Shown in pieces: positions 20,073 to 22,468 of a stretch of DNA of 22,468 bases. Made by a program: the position numbers and the translations under genes. The notes below the pieces were generated by a model. The model had not been told where the DNA came from. It made no database searches and saw only the letters and a list, made by a program, of their open reading frames with translations. This DNA is from Gymnopilus junonius (Eukaryota > Basidiomycota > Agaricomycetes > Agaricales > Galerinaceae). The stretch lies in assembly GCA_015501075.1 (NCBI GenBank), contig JADNYJ010000508.1, forward strand, positions 1 through 22,468. Direction: 5' to 3'. The number at the start of each line of letters is the position of its first letter. Position 1 is the first letter of the stretch.

Positions 20073-20573
20073 CTAAATCCCGTTTCCAACTTGTCCACTG
20101 CCTATCTTTCCACTGCCTACGCGAATCCTACCGCTTGCTTTACCTGTATTTCCAACACCTTCAAAGTAACTTGACTCGCCATTGTCCCCGCTCGCACCCG
20201 TAGGAGAAATACCTTCACTGCCTTGAGTACTCGTAGGGCCACCTGTACTGGGGATACCTGTTGCATTGGTGACGCTGGCTGGATTGGAGACATTTGCAGC
20301 TACACTGGCGGCTTCAGTTGCGCTAGCTGCATTTGCGACGGTAACAGTGACGATGACAGTCTCGACGACAGTGACTGTATCGATGTCGCCTTCGGTGGCA
20401 TCATTGTCCTCTGGTATTGGAAAACTTTCAACGCCGGTATCGAATATGTTTCCATTTCCGGTTTCGCCAGCGATTGAACCACCCGGATTTTCCGTAGATT
20501 CTCCTGGGGCAATGGCAAAGGTGCCTACAACAAACGGGGTAATTAACATCACTAGACTGAAAATATTCTTCAT
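20073..20573 (-). CDS. Small secreted Thr/Val/Ser/Gly-rich protein, array member 2
   Basis: 166 residues from the ATG at 20573. Residues 1-20 form the signal peptide (MKNIFSLVMLITPFVVGTFA), followed by IAPGES, parallel to APV(Q/E)S in the other members. An acidic stretch follows (PEDNDATEGDIDTV). Then comes a Thr/Val repeat-like run (TVTVVETVIVTVTV) typical of fungal secreted or wall-anchored proteins, and an Ala/Ser/Thr-rich part with sequons NVS and NAT. The tail YFEGVGNTG matches the FEGIGN end of member 1, and GSGKIGSGQVGNG resembles the Gly/Asn repeats of member 3. No cysteine and no C-terminal hydrophobic segment, so no GPI signal is visible. It is the longest member of the array and appears to combine features of its two neighbours. 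Confidence 0.75.
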   Translation of the reverse strand: MKNIFSLVMLITPFVVGTFAIAPGESTENPGGSIAGETGNGNIFDTGVESFPIPEDNDATEGDIDTVTVVETVIVTVTVANAASATEAASVAANVSNPASVTNATGIPSTGGPTSTQGSEGISPTGASGDNGESSYFEGVGNTGKASGRIRVGSGKIGSGQVGNGI

Positions 20574-20579
20574 ATTGCT

Positions 20580-20640
20580 CTGTCAATGGAGAAAGGCGAT
20601 CAGGCAGTACTCATGGCTTCCACTTTGAGAATCGCCTCAC
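20580..20640 (-). other. 5'UTR intron, secreted-protein gene 2
   Basis: The donor is TTG|GTGAGG and the acceptor is ATTGACAG. It is 61 nt, the same length as in member 1, and ends six bases before the ATG at 20573. Confidence 0.6.
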
Positions 20641-20713
20641 CAATGATTTGAAGAAAGTTGTACGTGAAGGTATCGATTGGTACTCAAAGTTTCGATGCTG
20701 ATCGTCTTGTCTT

Positions 20714-20719
20714 TTTATA
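20714..20719 (-). promoter_or_regulatory. TATA box, secreted-protein gene 2
   Basis: The minus strand reads AGTATAAAAAG, 141 bases upstream of the ATG at 20573, matching the TATA boxes of members 1 and 3. Confidence 0.7.
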
Positions 20720-21212
20720 CTTGTTGTGTATGCTAATTTGTTTCCGGGTATTGCTAAGTATTTTCTAGACCTTATTGAAGTGACATCTCACACTAGCACA
20801 TAATATCCTACGGGCTCCAAGCGTTCTGGTTTATTAAAATGCACGAACGAAAAAGCCCAGGACCAGAATCAACGTCGGCTTCATTTTTATCTCGGTGGTA
20901 ATAAAATGAGAACCAAAGGATAGTCAGATAGAAATTGGGTCGATCATCGACCTTGATCACAATAAACAATGGAAGTCGCCAGCATAAGATACACTTTCGA
21001 ACGTTAGAAAAATCCCATGTCCTAACAGTACAGCAAACCAATGGACCTTGTTCCTTAGATGGGTCACGCCTAGCAGCGAGATAGTTTCCTTAAGCATCAA
21101 GGAATGGAAGGAAGATAATACAGAGTAATGGACGTTCATTTAGTCGAACGAAATGCTGTACATTCAATTTAGAGAACTACCAAACGCCCTAATTTCACCT
21201 CTAGTCGTCAAA
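20720..21212. other. Intergenic region of the array, with upstream boxes of gene 2
   Basis: It contains the box GTTCTGGTTTATTAAAATGC (20823-20842), which differs at two of 20 positions from 21738-21757 upstream of gene 3, and GAATCAACG (20866-20874). The remainder is probably the 3' UTR of gene 3. No gene is supported; the short minus-strand frames at 20808-21139 show no recognisable content. Confidence 0.55.
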
Positions 21213-21464
21213 TTACCCTCCGAGGTTAGAAGATCCTCCAGCGTTGTTCCCGCTTCCAATATTGCCACCTCCACCGCTGACGTTGCCGCTACCATTGCCC
21301 GTGTTGGCGCTTCCAATGCCTCCGTTGCCGTTTTCATTACCAGCTTGGTTGTTGCCGCTTGAATTGTTTGGTCCATATCCATCCTCGGCGCTTTCTACGG
21401 GCGCCGCGAAGGCTCCGAAAACAGATGCGGCAAGCAAGATGACCAAGATGGAAAAGTTTCTCAT
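21213..21464 (-). CDS. Small secreted Gly/Asn-rich protein, array member 3
   Basis: 83 residues from the ATG at 21464. Residues 1-20 are a signal peptide (MRNFSILVILLAASVFGAFA), then APVESAEDGYG. From about residue 33 the protein is almost only Gly, Asn and Ser, in irregular GN/GSGN/GG units, ending SSNLGG. There is no cysteine. Sequons NSS, NGS and NVS are present. The C-terminal 35 residues are 33/35 identical to the partial gene at the right edge. Low-complexity secreted proteins of this sort could sit in the cell wall or coat hyphae, but function is unknown. The promoter has a TATA box and a 5'UTR intron as in members 1 and 2. Confidence 0.75.
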   Translation of the reverse strand: MRNFSILVILLAASVFGAFAAPVESAEDGYGPNNSSGNNQAGNENGNGGIGSANTGNGSGNVSGGGGNIGSGNNAGGSSNLGG

Positions 21465-21468
21465 TGTT

Positions 21469-21535
21469 CTGCGAAGAGAAGGTCAACACTCGGAATAATT
21501 CATTCTTTTAGAAGTTCCATTGATACGTTGCTTAC
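21469..21535 (-). other. 5'UTR intron, secreted-protein gene 3
   Basis: The donor is AAAG|GTAAGC, the acceptor is CTTCGCAG, and the length is 67 nt. It ends four bases before the ATG at 21464. The exon just upstream, CACTCTAAC, is also found just upstream of the gene 1 donor. Confidence 0.65.
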
Positions 21536-21588
21536 CTTTGTTAGAGTGGATTGGGTACTCTGAGTTTTGATCCCAAGGTATCAACTCT

Positions 21589-21594
21589 TTTATA
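21589..21594 (-). promoter_or_regulatory. TATA box, secreted-protein gene 3
   Basis: The minus strand reads CGTATAAAAGA, 125 bases upstream of the ATG at 21464. It is equivalent to the boxes of members 1 and 2. Confidence 0.7.
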
Positions 21595-21737
21595 CGTTGT
21601 AGAGCTGTGGATTGACGCGTGAGGTAGGTCTAAACAAGTGTCTTTCACCAATTCCAAAATGACCAGCAGCAGGTTTCTGGTTGGGAATCGCTAGCCCATT
21701 GTTGTGAACTAAACTACTCTTCGAGTCTGCTCTCTGT

Positions 21738-21757
21738 GTTCTGGTTTGTTAAAACGC
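21738..21757. promoter_or_regulatory. Shared upstream box, secreted-protein gene 3
   Basis: GTTCTGGTTTGTTAAAACGC matches 18 of 20 bases of the box at 20823-20842 and, more weakly, the box at 19422-19440. In all three cases it lies 104-144 bases upstream of the TATA box. It may be a regulatory site or simply residual similarity from tandem duplication. Confidence 0.5.
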
Positions 21758-22359
21758 TCAGAATCAAGACGAGCATCCAACTGGCGTTGTTCTATTTCCA
21801 TCTAACACAATGACGCGTTCAAACTGCCTCAGCTGAACTGAAGATTGACCTGCCGTTCAATGCTTCGGTGTTCTGTTTGCAAGTTTGCTTGTAAAAATAG
21901 ATCTCGCCGTAGGCTAACTGTCTTCTCAGGCTAGCTAGGACGTTTTCAGTCTCGAGCTAGTGCTTAGATGATAATCCAGAGACTTGCATGCGAATGGACT
22001 TCTGACGCCAATTATGGCTCTTATTGGAGAGCGGAAGACGCCCGTCACGAGATTAATATCGAGAGCCTTCGAATATCTGGCTTTGATACCTGCACTATGG
22101 AAGTCGGAAAAATGGATTCTGAGCGTCGTTGTATGAGACATTGCATTACGAAAGATAAATATAGTTGCGAGGCGGAAGGGGATTATACTACATAGTCGAC
22201 CCCAACACGATGGGTAGGAAGTACTTCCTTTGCGACACAGTAGGCTCGACGAAGAGTTAAATCAAAGGAATATTAAAAAATCAAGCCTTATGTGCTTGAA
22301 CTTTGGAAACAAGATAGATTTAAACAGCTATGAGACACTTGTATGTTATCTCTTGTAAA
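21758..22359. other. Intergenic region between array members 3 and 4
   Basis: No supported gene. A plus-strand 75-residue frame (21968-22195) contains several Cys but has no signal peptide and no recognisable family. A 14-base perfect palindrome, AGGAAGTACTTCCT, lies at 22216-22229; about one such palindrome is expected in a window of this size. The right end is probably the 3' UTR of member 4. Confidence 0.45.
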
Positions 22360-22468
22360 TCAGCCTCCAAGGTTAGAAGAGCCTTTAGCGTTATTTCCAC
22401 TCCCTATATTTCCACTTCCACCACTGACGTTGCCACTTCCATTGCCCGTGTTGGCGCTTCCAATACCT
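22360..22468 (-). CDS. Small secreted Gly/Asn-rich protein, array member 4 (partial)
   Basis: Only the C-terminal 35 residues are inside the window; the gene runs off the right edge. It reads GIGSANTGNGSGNVSGG and so on, ending SSNLGG and TGA. It differs from member 3 at two residues (Gly to Ser and Gly to Lys). Its position about 1.1 kb from member 3 continues the regular spacing of the array. It should begin, off the window, with the same signal peptide and 5'UTR intron; this is inference. Confidence 0.7.
   Translation of the reverse strand, partial: GIGSANTGNGSGNVSGGSGNIGSGNNAKGSSNLGG

Noticed and set aside
21968..22195. 75-residue Cys-containing frame as a possible effector
   Set aside because: It has no signal peptide, no paralogue in the array and no promoter feature that I can point to.
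22216..22229. Perfect 14-base palindrome AGGAAGTACTTCCT
   Set aside because: About one such palindrome is expected by chance in a window of this length.

Overview
The window looks like nuclear DNA of a filamentous basidiomycete, most likely an Agaricomycete. The main evidence is many 50-67 nt GT...AG introns, an expanded F-box family, and a mitochondrial FAD-dependent glycerol-3-phosphate dehydrogenase (GUT2) of fungal type. No bacterial operon structure, RNA gene, CRISPR array or intact transposon was seen. The species cannot be named from the sequence alone.

Layout, left to right. (1) 1-542: a diverged copy of a promoter segment (11-193) that recurs at 4435-4618, then the upstream region of a four-exon gene for a disordered protein with an acidic tail (543-2288, +). 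(2) 2667-4304 (-): a large F-box gene interrupted by one in-frame TGA. (3) 5378-9952 and 14160-15207 (+): a tandem family of a different F-box type. Two members are full length (5378-6711 and 8080-9455), each with one coding intron. Three are compact derivatives that keep the F-box head and the C-terminal tail but lack the middle: 7009-7479 (in frame), 9601-9952 (frame-broken) and 14655-15207 (frame-broken). One is a C-terminal fragment (14160-14489). (4) 9953-14159: mostly non-coding, with two related short fragments of F-box-like sequence (10109-10260 and 11989-12138). (5) 15548-18222 (-): GUT2 in eight exons. It carries a clear one-base frame break near 17700 and a possible second one at the exon 1/2 junction, both next to short homopolymers. 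(6) 18932-22468 (-): a tandem array of four genes for small secreted Gly/Ser/Asn-rich proteins, the last cut by the window edge. They share a 20-residue signal peptide, a TATA box, a 5'UTR intron ending 4-6 nt before the ATG, and upstream sequence boxes.

The genes do not form one pathway. GUT2 is a conserved housekeeping gene lying between two fast-evolving accessory arrays. The most interesting points are the repeated origin of head-plus-tail F-box derivatives, and the secreted-protein array, where two copies differ mostly at synonymous sites despite low complexity.
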